DNA from: Romboutsia_C sp015668195
GTDB taxonomy: Bacteria > Bacillota > Clostridia > Peptostreptococcales > Peptostreptococcaceae
Assembly: GCF_015668195.1 (NCBI RefSeq)
Contig: NZ_JADPFC010000005.1
Location: 1-64,000, forward strand
DNA: 64,000 nucleotides
Direction: 5' to 3'
Shown here: positions 49,914 through 59,412 of the stretch, piece after piece
Layout: each line of letters starts with the position of its first letter
How positions within the stretch are numbered: the stretch's first letter is position 1
Notes under the pieces: model-generated
Told to the model about the DNA's origin: nothing
Seen by the model: only the letters and a program-made list of their open reading frames with translations
The model's database searches: none
Program-made: the position numbers and the translations under genes

Positions 49914-50540
49914 ATGAAAAATATAAATAAGATTTTAGATATATTAGAAGAAACTTATCCTGATGCTAAATGTGAATTAAATTATACTACGGCATTCGAA
50001 CTTTTAATTGCTACAATATTATCAGCTCAATGCACAGATGTTAGAGTAAATAAGGTAACAGAAGAGATGTTTAAAAAATATAATACGCCAGAAGCTTTTG
50101 CTAAACTAAGTGTAGAAGAAATTAGTGAAGAAATAAAAAGTTGTGGACTATACAAGAGTAAAGCTCAAAAAATAAAAGAAACATCAAGTAAAATTTGTGA
50201 GCTTTATAATGGACAAGTTCCAGATAGCCTAGATGAATTAATTAAGTTGCCAGGTGTGGGAAGAAAAACAGCTAATGTTGTACTTAGTAATGCCTTTGGA
50301 GAAGATGCTTTAGCCGTAGATACTCATGTATTTAGAGTTGCTAATAGAATAGGTATGGTAAATACAACAACTCCAGAAAAAACAGAATTTCCGTTAATGA
50401 AAGTTATACCTAAGAAGAGATGGTCTCATTCTCATCATTTATTAATTTTTCATGGAAGAAGAATATGCAAGGCAAGAAAGCCAGAGTGTGAAATATGTCC
50501 TATACAAAAATATTGTAAGTACTATAAAGAAAATAAATAG
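49914..50540 (+). CDS. nth: endonuclease III
   Basis: A 208-residue base-excision glycosylase/AP lyase that removes oxidised pyrimidines. The helix-hairpin-helix and catalytic region LPGVGRKTANVVLSNAFG contains the Lys nucleophile, followed by the Asp in LAVDTHVFRV. A C-terminal Fe-S cluster shows in CKARKPECEICPIQKYC. The ATG at 49899 overlaps the GAGGGAG ribosome-binding site, so the ATG at 49914 is used. A terminator follows. Confidence 0.96.
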   Translation: MKNINKILDILEETYPDAKCELNYTTAFELLIATILSAQCTDVRVNKVTEEMFKKYNTPEAFAKLSVEEISEEIKSCGLYKSKAQKIKETSSKICELYNGQVPDSLDELIKLPGVGRKTANVVLSNAFGEDALAVDTHVFRVANRIGMVNTTTPEKTEFPLMKVIPKKRWSHSHHLLIFHGRRICKARKPECEICPIQKYCKYYKENK

Positions 50541-50541
50541 G

Positions 50542-50571
50542 ACCTCTTGTTTTAAAGGCAAGAGGTTTTTA
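50542..50571 (+). terminator. terminator after nth
   Basis: An 8-bp stem (50542-50549 with 50559-50566) and a T-run. Confidence 0.8.
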
Positions 50572-50739
50572 TATTTTTATGAAGAATTAAATTAGAGGAC
50601 TGTATTGTTGTTATAAACATAATTTCTGTTATAATATAATTTAGAATATTATAGTTTTAAGTGATAAGGCATAATACAATTGAACGTACTTTAATATAGG
50701 TAAGTATAGTTGTTATTTAAATAAGTAAGGAGGGAAAAT

Positions 50740-51210
50740 ATGTCATTAAATATAGTTTTAGTAGAGCCAGAGATACCTCAAAATACTGGAAATATAATAA
50801 GAACATGTGCAGCAACAGGCACAAACTTACATTTAGTTAAACCTTTAGGGTTTTCTCTAGAAGATAAGTATTTAAAAAGAAGTGGACTTGACTATTGGGA
50901 TATAGCCAATATAAAGTATTATGATAGCTTTGAAGAAGTTGTAGAAAAAAACCCTGAAGGTAAGTTTTTCTTTGCAACTACTAAAGTAAATCAAGCTCAC
51001 TCAGATGTTGACTATGTAGATAATTCATTTATAGTTTTTGGAAAAGAAACAAAAGGATTACCAAAAGAATTAATAGAAGCTAATTTAGAAACGTGTATAA
51101 GAATACCAATGTTAGACATTGAGAAAGCAAGGTCGTTAAATTTATCTAACTCAGTTGCTATAGTTGTTTATGAAGCATTAAGACAATTAGATTATCCAAA
51201 AATGAGATAA
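50740..51210 (+). CDS. trmL: tRNA (cytidine/uridine-34-2'-O)-methyltransferase, TrmL type
   Basis: A 156-residue SPOUT-fold methyltransferase of the wobble base of tRNA-Leu. The N-terminus reads IVLVEPEIPQNTGNIIRTCA and the C-terminus has the knot segment IPMLDIEKARSLNLSNSVAI. Length is typical. AGGAGG lies before the ATG. It is followed by a DegV gene after 38 bases. Confidence 0.94.
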   Translation: MSLNIVLVEPEIPQNTGNIIRTCAATGTNLHLVKPLGFSLEDKYLKRSGLDYWDIANIKYYDSFEEVVEKNPEGKFFFATTKVNQAHSDVDYVDNSFIVFGKETKGLPKELIEANLETCIRIPMLDIEKARSLNLSNSVAIVVYEALRQLDYPKMR

Positions 51211-51248
51211 TAAACTAACCTTACTATAAATTAATAAGGGGGAAGTAC

Positions 51249-52097
51249 ATGAAAGATATAAAAATAATATGTGATAGTTTATCAGATATACCGAATGAAT
51301 TAATAGAAAAATATGATATAGAAGTAGTACCATTAACTGTAATCTTAAATGAAAAAGAATATAAAGATGGTGTAGATATATCAAATGATGAGTTTTATAA
51401 AACTCTTAGAGAAGAGAATGTATACCCAAAAACATCTCAAGCTACATACGCTCAATTTAAAGAAGTATTTGAAAAATACGTTAATCAAGGAAAAAGAGTA
51501 CTATATATAGCAGGTTCATCAGTTGCAACAGGAACTTATCAAAGTGCAGTTATGGCTAAAAATGATATAGATGGAGAAATATATACATATGATTCTCAAG
51601 CATTTTCTTATGTTATAGGAATACTAGTAGTTGAAGCTGCAAGAATGGCATCAGAAGGATATGACATAAATGAGATAATGAAAGCTATAGAAGAGTTAAG
51701 AGATAAGACTTATGTTTTATTCTCAGTAGATACATTAGAATATCTACAAAAAGGTGGAAGAATATCTTCAACTAAAGCTGCCATAGGAAGTATATTAAAT
51801 ATTAAGCCAATATTAGATATAAAAAATGGTCTAGTTGCGCCAGTTTGCCAAGTTAGAGGTAAAAAGAATGTTATATCTAAGATGATAGAATTAGTAAAAG
51901 ATAATTGTGGAGAAAATTTACAAGATCAAACGATATGTATTGGATATAGTGATGATTTTAAAGAAAGAGAAAGATTAACTGAAGCTGTTAAAGCTGAGTT
52001 TAATCCAAAAGACATATTATATTTCCAAATAGGATCTTGTGTTGGTTCTCATGCAGGACCAGGATTAACTGGAATAGTATGTATTAAAAATAAATAG
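51249..52097 (+). CDS. DegV-family fatty-acid-binding protein
   Basis: A 282-residue protein of the DegV family (FakB-like), which hold fatty acids for phosphorylation by FakA. The N-terminus has ICDSLSDIPNELIEKYDIEVVPL. The TSQATYAQF and LQKGGRISS segments, and the late GSCVGSHAGPG motif, are family marks. Length is typical. GGGGGAAG precedes the ATG. No fakA lies nearby. A terminator follows. Confidence 0.92.
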   Translation: MKDIKIICDSLSDIPNELIEKYDIEVVPLTVILNEKEYKDGVDISNDEFYKTLREENVYPKTSQATYAQFKEVFEKYVNQGKRVLYIAGSSVATGTYQSAVMAKNDIDGEIYTYDSQAFSYVIGILVVEAARMASEGYDINEIMKAIEELRDKTYVLFSVDTLEYLQKGGRISSTKAAIGSILNIKPILDIKNGLVAPVCQVRGKKNVISKMIELVKDNCGENLQDQTICIGYSDDFKERERLTEAVKAEFNPKDILYFQIGSCVGSHAGPGLTGIVCIKNK

Positions 52098-52105
52098 TAT
52101 AACAT

Positions 52106-52140
52106 AAAAAAGAGTCTTAAGTTTAAGACTCTTTTTTATT
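52106..52140. terminator. terminator after the DegV gene
   Basis: A 14-bp stem (52106-52119 with 52124-52137) with A6/T6 edges. Confidence 0.88.
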
Positions 52141-52415
52141 TTTTGACTTGTTAATAATTTGATAAAATAAAATGGCTTAAAACTAACATTTAGAAATTGA
52201 ATAATAATATTTACTGTAAAATAATCTATAAATTATATTTTACATATATATTTAAATTAACTAATAAATTATTGCGTTTAAAGTAAGTCTTAAATACAAA
52301 TTTTAAAAAAATAATATAATTTGACATAAAAACAAATTTTTATATAGAAAAATTTTTCGAAATAGTGTACAATATAAATAAATAGTACACTATATTTAAA
52401 TTTGGGAGGAAATAC
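52141..52415 (+). promoter_or_regulatory. control region of the nucleoside-binding lipoprotein gene
   Basis: An AT-rich gene-free stretch. A promoter TTGACA (52321-52326), 16-base spacer and TATAGA (52343-52348) is plausible. Downstream lies a perfect inverted repeat, ATAGTGTAC at 52362-52370 and GTACACTAT at 52385-52393, which may be a roadblock operator. An alternative -10, TACAAT at 52368, overlaps the left arm. No riboswitch is evident. Confidence 0.45.
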
Positions 52416-53465
52416 ATGAAACTTAAAAAGTTATTAACTTTAGGGTTAACTGTAGTTATGAGTGCTAGTATGTTAGTTGGATGCTCATCTAGCAAGAATG
52501 CAGACTCTTCAGAGGCTGCTGAGGGGAATGAAAAAGTAATTAGAGTAGGTATGGTTACTGATGTTGGTGGAGTAAATGATGAATCATTCAACCAATCTGC
52601 ATGGGCAGGCCTTGAGAAAGCTAAGAAAGAGTACGGAGATAAAATAGAAGTTAAGTACCTAGAATCTAAACAAGATGCTGACTATGTTCCAAATATAGAA
52701 ACATTTGTAGATCAAGATATGGATTTAATAATAGGGGTAGGATATAAATTAGCAGATGCTATAGAAGAAGCAGCTAAAAATTATCCAGAAAGTCAATTTG
52801 CTCTTATAGATGCTTCTTATGAAAAGCAACCAAAAAATGTTACATCTTTATTATTTGAAGACAATGTTTCAGCTTATTTAACAGGATTAGTAGCTGGAAA
52901 AATGACTGAAACTAATAAAGTTGGTTTCATAGGTGGTATAGAAGGAGAAGTTATAAATAGATTTGATTACGGATTTAGAGCTGGTGTTAAAGCTGCTAAT
53001 CCAGATGCTAAAGTAATGGTTCAATATGCAAATAGCTTTACTGATTCAGCATTAGGAAAGTCTATAGCTAACCAAATGCACAAAGATAATGTAGATATAA
53101 TATTCTCTGCTGCAGGTGCTGTTGGTATAGGAGCTATAGAAGCTGCTAAAGAAAACAACAAAAAAGCTATAGGTGTTGACCAAGACCAAAATAAGTTAGC
53201 TCCAGACAATGTAATAACTTCAGCTATGAAGAATATAGATAATGCAGTATTTAACTTAGTTAAGTCTATGATGGATGGTACTTATGAAGGTGGAAAAGTT
53301 ATAATAAACACATTAGATATGGATGGTGTTGGAATAGCTCCAACTAGTGATAAGAATGTTCCACCAGATGTTTTAGAATATGTTCAAAAAGAAGTAGAAA
53401 AAATAAAATCTGGTGAAATAAAAGTTCCACAAAATGAAAAAGAATATAAAGAATTAAATAAATAA
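52416..53465 (+). CDS. BMP/PnrA-family nucleoside-binding lipoprotein
   Basis: A 349-residue lipoprotein of the BMP/PnrA family; the lipobox ends at Cys23 (LVGCSSS). It shares with the protein at 5602 the VNDESFNQS block, the DADYVPNIETF segment and GVDQDQN near the C-terminus. It captures nucleosides outside the cell for the ABC transporter encoded 277 bases downstream. GGAGG lies before the ATG. The terminator after it and a separate promoter at 53671 suggest that binding protein and transporter are transcribed at different levels. Confidence 0.95.
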   Translation: MKLKKLLTLGLTVVMSASMLVGCSSSKNADSSEAAEGNEKVIRVGMVTDVGGVNDESFNQSAWAGLEKAKKEYGDKIEVKYLESKQDADYVPNIETFVDQDMDLIIGVGYKLADAIEEAAKNYPESQFALIDASYEKQPKNVTSLLFEDNVSAYLTGLVAGKMTETNKVGFIGGIEGEVINRFDYGFRAGVKAANPDAKVMVQYANSFTDSALGKSIANQMHKDNVDIIFSAAGAVGIGAIEAAKENNKKAIGVDQDQNKLAPDNVITSAMKNIDNAVFNLVKSMMDGTYEGGKVIINTLDMDGVGIAPTSDKNVPPDVLEYVQKEVEKIKSGEIKVPQNEKEYKELNK

Positions 53466-53469
53466 CATC

Positions 53470-53501
53470 AAAGGCTATCCTGTAAGAATAGGATAGCCTT
53501 T
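53470..53501 (+). terminator. terminator between the binding protein and the ABC genes
   Basis: A perfect 11-bp stem (53470-53480 with 53491-53501) and a weak T-rich tail; some readthrough is likely. Confidence 0.7.
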
Positions 53502-53670
53502 AATATTTAAAAATAAATTATATATAAATTGGAAAGAATAGAAATATATAATAAATCGTATTTTTCATACAATTAGATAAATATGATGTATAAATAAGTT
53601 TTAATTCTTATATAATGTACAACAAAAATCGATAAAAAATGACTTTTTTATCAAAAATAGTTAAAATAGT

Positions 53671-53699
53671 TTGTTATATATACGATATTTTAGTATAAT
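53671..53699 (+). promoter_or_regulatory. promoter of the nucleoside ABC transporter genes
   Basis: TTGTTA at 53671-53676, a 17-base spacer and TATAAT at 53694-53699, 42 bases before the ATPase start codon. Confidence 0.7.
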
Positions 53700-53741
53700 A
53701 AAAATGCTAGAAATTTAAATTAAGGAGGGTAAGAAAGAGCG

Positions 53742-55310
53742 ATGAATAATAGTAATATTAACTACAGTCAAAAAGTTGTAGAAATGAAAAATGTAACAAA
53801 AAAATTCGGAAACTTTGTCGCAAATGATAATATAAATTTGACTGTACATAAAGGGGAAGTACATGCTCTTTTAGGTGAGAACGGAGCGGGTAAATCTACT
53901 TTAATGAACATATTATATGGATTATACCAACCAACATCAGGAGAAATATATATAAATGGCAAATTAGTTGAAATGGATAATCCAAATGTTGCTATAGCAA
54001 ATGGTATAGGGATGGTTCATCAACATTTCATGTTAGTACAACCATTTACAGTAGCTCAGAACATAATATTAGGTACTGAGCCTACAAAGGGACTTGGAGC
54101 TGTAGATATAAAAAAGGCTATAGATGATGTAAAAGCTATATCTGAAAAATATGGCCTATATGTTGACCCAAATGCAAAGATAGAAGATATATCAGTTGGG
54201 ATGCAACAAAGAGTAGAAATACTAAAAGCATTATATAGAGGTGCAGAAATATTAATACTAGATGAACCAACGGCGGTTTTAACACCACAAGAAATACAAG
54301 AACTTATACAAATCATAAGAAACTTAACAAAAGAAGGTAAGTCAGTAATAATAATAACTCATAAATTAAAAGAGATAAAAGCAGCTGCAGACCATTGTAC
54401 AATAATCAGAAGAGGGAAATACATAGATACGGTAAAAGTATCAGATGTTACAGAAGATGATTTAGCAGCTATGATGGTTGGTAGAGAAGTTAACTTTAAA
54501 GTAGACAAGAAAGAAGCTAAGCCAAGTAATGTTGTTTTAGAGATAAATAACTTGACTGTTAAAGATAATAGAAAAATATCAGTAGTAGATGAATTATCAT
54601 TAGAAGTAAAAGCTGGTGAAATATTAGGAATAGCTGGTATAGATGGAAATGGACAATCAGAATTAGTTGAGGCTTTAACAGGTCTTAGAAAAGCTGAATC
54701 TGGAAGTATAAAAATAAATGGAAAAGAATTATTAAATAAAAATCCAAAAGAAATGTTTAATAATGGTATTAAAAATATACCAGAAGATAGACATAAGAGA
54801 GGTTTAATACTAGACTTCACAGTAGCAGAAAATACAGTTTTACAAAACTATAAAGATAAGAGATTCTCTAAAAATGGAATATTAAATAAAGCTGCAATAG
54901 AAAAATATGCAGATGAAATAATAGAAAGATTTGACGTAAGACCTACAGATCATACTGTTAAATCAAGAGCTTTATCTGGAGGTAACCAACAAAAGGTTAT
55001 AATAGGTAGAGAGGTTGACAATATAGAGGTAGCAAGAGCTACTACTAAAGAGGCACAATTATTAATAGCAACTCAACCAACAAGAGGTCTAGATGTTGGA
55101 GCTATAGAGTTCGTTCATCAAGCATTAGTTAAGCAAAGAGATGAAGGAAATGCAGTACTGTTAGTATCATTAGAACTAGATGAAGTTATGAATGTATCAG
55201 ACAGAATAGCTGTAATATATGAAGGAAAAATAGTTGGAATCGTCGATGCAAAAGATGCAGATGAAAATACATTAGGATTAATGATGGCTGGAGGTGAAGA
55301 TAATGAGTAG
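53742..55310 (+). CDS. nucleoside ABC transporter ATP-binding protein (double ATPase)
   Basis: A 522-residue protein with two ABC domains, the ATP motor of the BMP-linked nucleoside importer (NupA-type). Domain 1 has Walker A GENGAGKST (~residues 43-51), the signature VGMQQRVE and LDEPTAVLT. Domain 2 has a degenerate Walker A (GIDGNGQSE) and signature LSGGNQQKV. After the second signature, a longer linker than usual (about 9 residues, including ARATTKEAQ) precedes LLIATQPTRGLD. AGGAGG precedes the start, and the stop overlaps the permease start by 8 bases. Confidence 0.93.
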   Translation: MNNSNINYSQKVVEMKNVTKKFGNFVANDNINLTVHKGEVHALLGENGAGKSTLMNILYGLYQPTSGEIYINGKLVEMDNPNVAIANGIGMVHQHFMLVQPFTVAQNIILGTEPTKGLGAVDIKKAIDDVKAISEKYGLYVDPNAKIEDISVGMQQRVEILKALYRGAEILILDEPTAVLTPQEIQELIQIIRNLTKEGKSVIIITHKLKEIKAAADHCTIIRRGKYIDTVKVSDVTEDDLAAMMVGREVNFKVDKKEAKPSNVVLEINNLTVKDNRKISVVDELSLEVKAGEILGIAGIDGNGQSELVEALTGLRKAESGSIKINGKELLNKNPKEMFNNGIKNIPEDRHKRGLILDFTVAENTVLQNYKDKRFSKNGILNKAAIEKYADEIIERFDVRPTDHTVKSRALSGGNQQKVIIGREVDNIEVARATTKEAQLLIATQPTRGLDVGAIEFVHQALVKQRDEGNAVLLVSLELDEVMNVSDRIAVIYEGKIVGIVDAKDADENTLGLMMAGGEDNE

Positions 55311-56394
55311 TAAGATAAATAAGAAAAAACTATCTTTAGCTGATAATACTATTTTATTCTCTCTTATCTCAATAGTTTTAGGACTATTAGTAGGGGCAAT
55401 AGCATTAATAATAGCAGGATTTAATCCAATAGAAGCTTATTCAGCTATGATAGATGGTGTATTTGGAAAACCAAAATTTATAGCTTGGGCTATAATAAGA
55501 TCAACGCCACTTATATTAACAGGTCTATCTATTGCGTTTGCATTTAGAACAGGACTATTCAACATAGGAGCTGAAGGGCAGTTTATAGTAGGTTCTTTAG
55601 TAGCAACTATGGTAGGAGCTGGGATACAGTTACCAGCAATAATACATGTACCACTTACTCTTTTAGCAGCAGCATTGGCTGGAGCTGTTTGGGGAGGATT
55701 TGCTGGTTGGTTAAAATCTAAGTTTGGAATAAATGAAGTTATATCAACGATAATGCTTAACTGGTTAGCATTCTATCTAAGTAACTATATGATAAAAAAC
55801 ACTTGGTTAGCTAGACCAAATAGTGAAGCGTCAGTTAGTATACATGACTCAGCTAGTATAGGTATAAGTTGGTTAAATGGATTAGTAGGACCAGCTACTA
55901 AAGTTAACTGGGGTATAGTTATATCGATAATACTTGTTTTAATAATAGCATTCATATTATTTAAAACTACTTTAGGATTTGAATTAAGAGGAGTTGGATA
56001 CAACAAATATGGTGCTGAATATGCAGGTATAAACGTTAACTCAGCAATATTAAAATCAATGGCAATAGCAGGTTTACTTGCTGGTATAGCTGGAGCTATA
56101 CAAGTTATGGGTGTATCAAACAATATAACAATATTAGCAGCTCAAGAAGGTTATGGATTTGATGGTATAGCAGTTGCTCTAATCGCAAATAGTAATCCAA
56201 TTGGAGTTATATTCTCAGGATTATTATTCGGAGGGCTTAAGTATGGATCAACTAAGATGCAAGCTATAGGAGCTCCTTCAGAAGTAGTAAATATAGTTAT
56301 AGGATCTATAGTATTCTTTATAGCATTAAGTACTGTATTAAGAAACTTATATATAAAAATGAGAGATAAAAAAAATAAAGGGGGAATTGCATAA
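55303..56394 (+). CDS. nucleoside ABC transporter permease 1
   Basis: A 363-residue membrane permease with about ten helices (BPD_transp_2 type). The characteristic segments are GLFNIGAEGQFIVG and an interior GVGYNKYGAEYAGIN loop. It forms the pore with permease 2. The GTG at 55294 is rejected because GGAGG at 55290 supports the ATG at 55303. Its stop codon shares one base with the next start (TAATG). Confidence 0.93.
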   Translation: MSSKINKKKLSLADNTILFSLISIVLGLLVGAIALIIAGFNPIEAYSAMIDGVFGKPKFIAWAIIRSTPLILTGLSIAFAFRTGLFNIGAEGQFIVGSLVATMVGAGIQLPAIIHVPLTLLAAALAGAVWGGFAGWLKSKFGINEVISTIMLNWLAFYLSNYMIKNTWLARPNSEASVSIHDSASIGISWLNGLVGPATKVNWGIVISIILVLIIAFILFKTTLGFELRGVGYNKYGAEYAGINVNSAILKSMAIAGLLAGIAGAIQVMGVSNNITILAAQEGYGFDGIAVALIANSNPIGVIFSGLLFGGLKYGSTKMQAIGAPSEVVNIVIGSIVFFIALSTVLRNLYIKMRDKKNKGGIA

Positions 56395-57329
56395 TGGAAG
56401 ATTTAGCTTTAATCATTAGTACCACTTTAATGTACTCTACGCCCCTTATATTTGCAGCATTAGGTGGAGTATTTTCAGAGAATTCAGGTATAGTTAATAT
56501 AGGACTAGAAGGAATGATGACAATAGGAGCATTCTCAGCAGCAGCAGCAGGTGTTCTTGTAGGAAATCCTTGGATAGCATTTTTAATTGGTGGATTAGCA
56601 GGTGGATTATTTGCTTTAATACATGCATTTGCAACAATAACTTGTAATGCAGACCACACAATATCAGGGGTTGCAATAAACTTATTAGCTCCTGGGGTAG
56701 CATTATTTACATCTAAGATAATGTTTGATGGTGCAACAATGACACCAACAATACCAATGGAAAATAAAATACCAAGACCTTTACATGGTCTATTTGAACC
56801 AGGAAGTATATTAGATACAATATTTAACTCATATGCAACAGTATTTTTAGCATTTATATTAGTTGCAGTAGTTTATTATGTACTATATAAAACTAAATTT
56901 GGTTTAAGAGTTAGAGCAGTTGGAGAACATCCAGGTGCAGCAGATACATTAGGTATAAATGTTGCTAAAACAAGATATGCAGCAGTTATAATATCTGGTA
57001 TATTAGCAGGTTTAGGAGGAGCATCAATGAGTTTAGCTGTTGTTTCTTCATTCAGACCTACATTAATATCAGGTCAAGGGTATATAGCATTAGCAGCAGT
57101 TATATTTGGTAAGTGGAGACCTCAATGGGCAATGGTAGCTTGTCTATTATTTGGATTCTCTACAGCACTATCAGTATTCTTTGGTAATCCGTCATTACCA
57201 TTTAGCATAAATGAAAACTTATTATCTATGATACCATATGTTGTAACATTAATAGTTTTAGTTATATTCGTTAAGAGTTCTAAAGCACCAGCAGCACTTG
57301 GTAACCCTTATAAAAAGGGTGAAAGATAG
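56394..57329 (+). CDS. nucleoside ABC transporter permease 2
   Basis: A 311-residue permease with eight or more membrane helices. The family marks are FSENSGIVNIGLEGMMTIG and AVGEHPGAADTLGINV. It pairs with permease 1. It starts at the A of the preceding stop, so the operon ATPase-permease-permease is translationally coupled, and is closed by a strong terminator. Confidence 0.93.
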   Translation: MEDLALIISTTLMYSTPLIFAALGGVFSENSGIVNIGLEGMMTIGAFSAAAAGVLVGNPWIAFLIGGLAGGLFALIHAFATITCNADHTISGVAINLLAPGVALFTSKIMFDGATMTPTIPMENKIPRPLHGLFEPGSILDTIFNSYATVFLAFILVAVVYYVLYKTKFGLRVRAVGEHPGAADTLGINVAKTRYAAVIISGILAGLGGASMSLAVVSSFRPTLISGQGYIALAAVIFGKWRPQWAMVACLLFGFSTALSVFFGNPSLPFSINENLLSMIPYVVTLIVLVIFVKSSKAPAALGNPYKKGER

Positions 57330-57331
57330 CC

Positions 57332-57365
57332 AAAAAAATGATAGCTTTAAGCTATCATTTTTTTT
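57332..57365. terminator. terminator ending the nucleoside importer operon
   Basis: A stem of about 15 bp with A7 on the left and T8 on the right. Confidence 0.9.
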
Positions 57366-57498
57366 GTGAATTAATATAATATGAATTAAAAATATAAAAA
57401 GACATATAATAAAATCTATAAGATATATTGATATAAACAACTATCTTTAAACAATTAGCGAGGTTCCTCTTAAATGAAGAAAGGATCACAAGTTAGAT

Positions 57499-58272
57499 AT
57501 GAAGACAATAAAAGTGAGTTTATTATCAGAAGAAAGACTTTATGCTAAAAATATTTTTCCTAAAAGTAAAAATATATTAGATGATAATGAAATTATAGAA
57601 ATTGAATTTGATATTAATGAAAATAACAAATCCACTATAAATGGGATATCTAGTATAGTAATGGAAATTATAAGAGATAAAATATTAAAAGATTACATAG
57701 ATAAGGAATATAGTCAGGTATATCCAAATGAAAAAGATGAAATATATACATATTCCTTAGAAATATTAAAGACTAAGGAACCATTTATAGAAGAATCAAT
57801 ACGGCAAAAGCTATTAGATTATATAAAATCAAATGACTACATAAATTTAGATGGATTTGTTAACTTTAGGATGAAAAATTTTAAAAAATACATATCAGCC
57901 GTAACAGATAGGGCCGTAGAAGAATATATAATTAAAAAAGACCAAGATGAATTTATAAAGGTTCTTAAGTATTTTATAGAAATTCAAGATGATAAAATTG
58001 ACTTAGTAAAAGTGCATATAAAAGATGAAGATACCTTTCTTCTATATGATAAAAATGGCAATATAATAAATGGAATGAATAATGAAGATATTGTAAACAT
58101 GGTTATAGAAGAAAACTTAAATTCAGAAGATTTTTTAATAAGTACTTTGCTAAGTTTATGCCCTAAGAAAATAGAAATACTAGATACATTAAAAAATAAT
58201 ATATCTAAAGAAATAATAGAAACCATAAAATCTATATTTGGAGATAAAGCTAGTACAGTATATCAAAATTAA
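57499..58272 (+). CDS. ytxC: YtxC-like sporulation protein
   Basis: A 257-residue soluble protein of the YtxC family, identified by the INLDGFVNFRMKNFKKYI core and a following EYIIKKDQDEFIKVLKYF helix. It sits upstream of thrS, as in Bacillus. Its role in sporulation is not well defined. The ribosome-binding site is weak (AAAGGA 13 bases upstream), so the exact start is less sure. Confidence 0.82.
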   Translation: MKTIKVSLLSEERLYAKNIFPKSKNILDDNEIIEIEFDINENNKSTINGISSIVMEIIRDKILKDYIDKEYSQVYPNEKDEIYTYSLEILKTKEPFIEESIRQKLLDYIKSNDYINLDGFVNFRMKNFKKYISAVTDRAVEEYIIKKDQDEFIKVLKYFIEIQDDKIDLVKVHIKDEDTFLLYDKNGNIINGMNNEDIVNMVIEENLNSEDFLISTLLSLCPKKIEILDTLKNNISKEIIETIKSIFGDKASTVYQN

Positions 58273-58410
58273 AGCATATAGATAAATTTCCTTGACTAAT
58301 GTAGATTGTGTTAATATTATACAATAATTAGATAGCTTTATTTATTAAATAAAAAAGCTTATAATTATGTAAGATATGGACAGATTTAATATTAGTAAGG
58401 AGATTGTAAA

Positions 58411-59013
58411 ATGGATAATTTATTAAAAGTTTTAATACTTGCGATTATAGGTGGAGTAATAGGATATATTACTAATATAATAGCAATAAAGCTAATATTT
58501 AGGCCTATTAATCCAATAAAAATACCTATAATTAATAAAGAAATAATTGGTATAATACCAAAAAGAAGAAGTGAAATAGCAACTAATATAGGTGAGATTA
58601 TACAAGATGAATTCTTATCTATTGATGAAATACTTAATCAAGTTATTACAGACGAAGATAAGAATAAAATAGCAGAGTATATACAAATTAAAATAAAAAG
58701 TATATTAAATGAAAAAATGTCATTTGCACCAAGTTCAATAAAAAATCTTATACAATCTTATGTATCAGATATGATAGAAGAAGAAATAAAAAATAGCATA
58801 GATGATTTAAGTAGTGAAATGATAAACAAGGCTAGTAAAAGAATAAATATTCAGCAAATGATAGAAGATAAGATTAATGAACTTAACTTATATGAATTAG
58901 AAGAAATAATTCTTAGAGTTGCTAAAAATGAATTAAAGCATATAGAGATTTTAGGATTTGTATTAGGTTTTGCAATAGGAATAGTTCAAGGAATAATAAT
59001 AGTAATTCTATAA
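58411..59013 (+). CDS. DUF445 family membrane protein
   Basis: A 200-residue protein with an N-terminal membrane segment that reads GGVIGYITNIIAIKLIFRP, the DUF445 mark, a long helical middle and a C-terminal membrane helix (LGFVLGFAIGIVQGIIIV). This N- and C-terminal anchoring is usual for DUF445. Function unknown. GGAG precedes the ATG. Confidence 0.88.
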   Translation: MDNLLKVLILAIIGGVIGYITNIIAIKLIFRPINPIKIPIINKEIIGIIPKRRSEIATNIGEIIQDEFLSIDEILNQVITDEDKNKIAEYIQIKIKSILNEKMSFAPSSIKNLIQSYVSDMIEEEIKNSIDDLSSEMINKASKRINIQQMIEDKINELNLYELEEIILRVAKNELKHIEILGFVLGFAIGIVQGIIIVIL

Positions 59014-59072
59014 TATTATGGTTGATAGAACTATTACTATCTGATATAATGATACTAACTTAATAGAAATTG

Positions 59073-59309
59073 CGATGAAAAGGACAAGTAAAATAGAAAC
59101 AATTTTCAGAGAAGATGAGTCACCGGCTGAAAGCTCGTCTAAATATGTCTATTTGAAAACTACCTTGGAGCAGAATTTAGTAGCATATGTGAAAGTATTC
59201 GGTTGACTACCTTATAGTCGTCTTAAGAGGGTGTATTACATACATCAACTTGGGTGGAACCGCGAATTTATACTCGTCCCAAATACATATATTTGGGTCG
59301 AGTTTTTTT
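59073..59309 (+). promoter_or_regulatory. T-box riboswitch (threonine) in the thrS leader
   Basis: The leader contains the T-box sequence GGGTGGAACCGCG at 59252-59264 that binds the tRNA acceptor end. The specifier loop carries ACC (59162-59164), a threonine codon, after GAAAACT, which fits Thr specificity. The following terminator has arms around ACTCG-CCCAAAT and its inverse (59272-59302) and a T-run. Uncharged tRNA-Thr would favour readthrough. Boundaries are approximate. Confidence 0.95.
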
Positions 59310-59412
59310 ATTTCATGAAATAATAAAAGTAATTTAGGAAATAATATTTAGTTATCAGTATATCTAAATAAATAGGAAATAAATTATAAAAATAATAGAG
59401 GAGGTAACAAAA

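Noticed and set aside
53502..53670. Purine riboswitch in front of the nucleoside importer
   Set aside because: None of the conserved purine-riboswitch loop sequences were seen.
54359..54820. 153-codon leftward open frame inside the ATPase gene
   Set aside because: Antisense to a clear ABC domain, Ser/Pro/Phe-rich, and not preceded by a ribosome-binding site.
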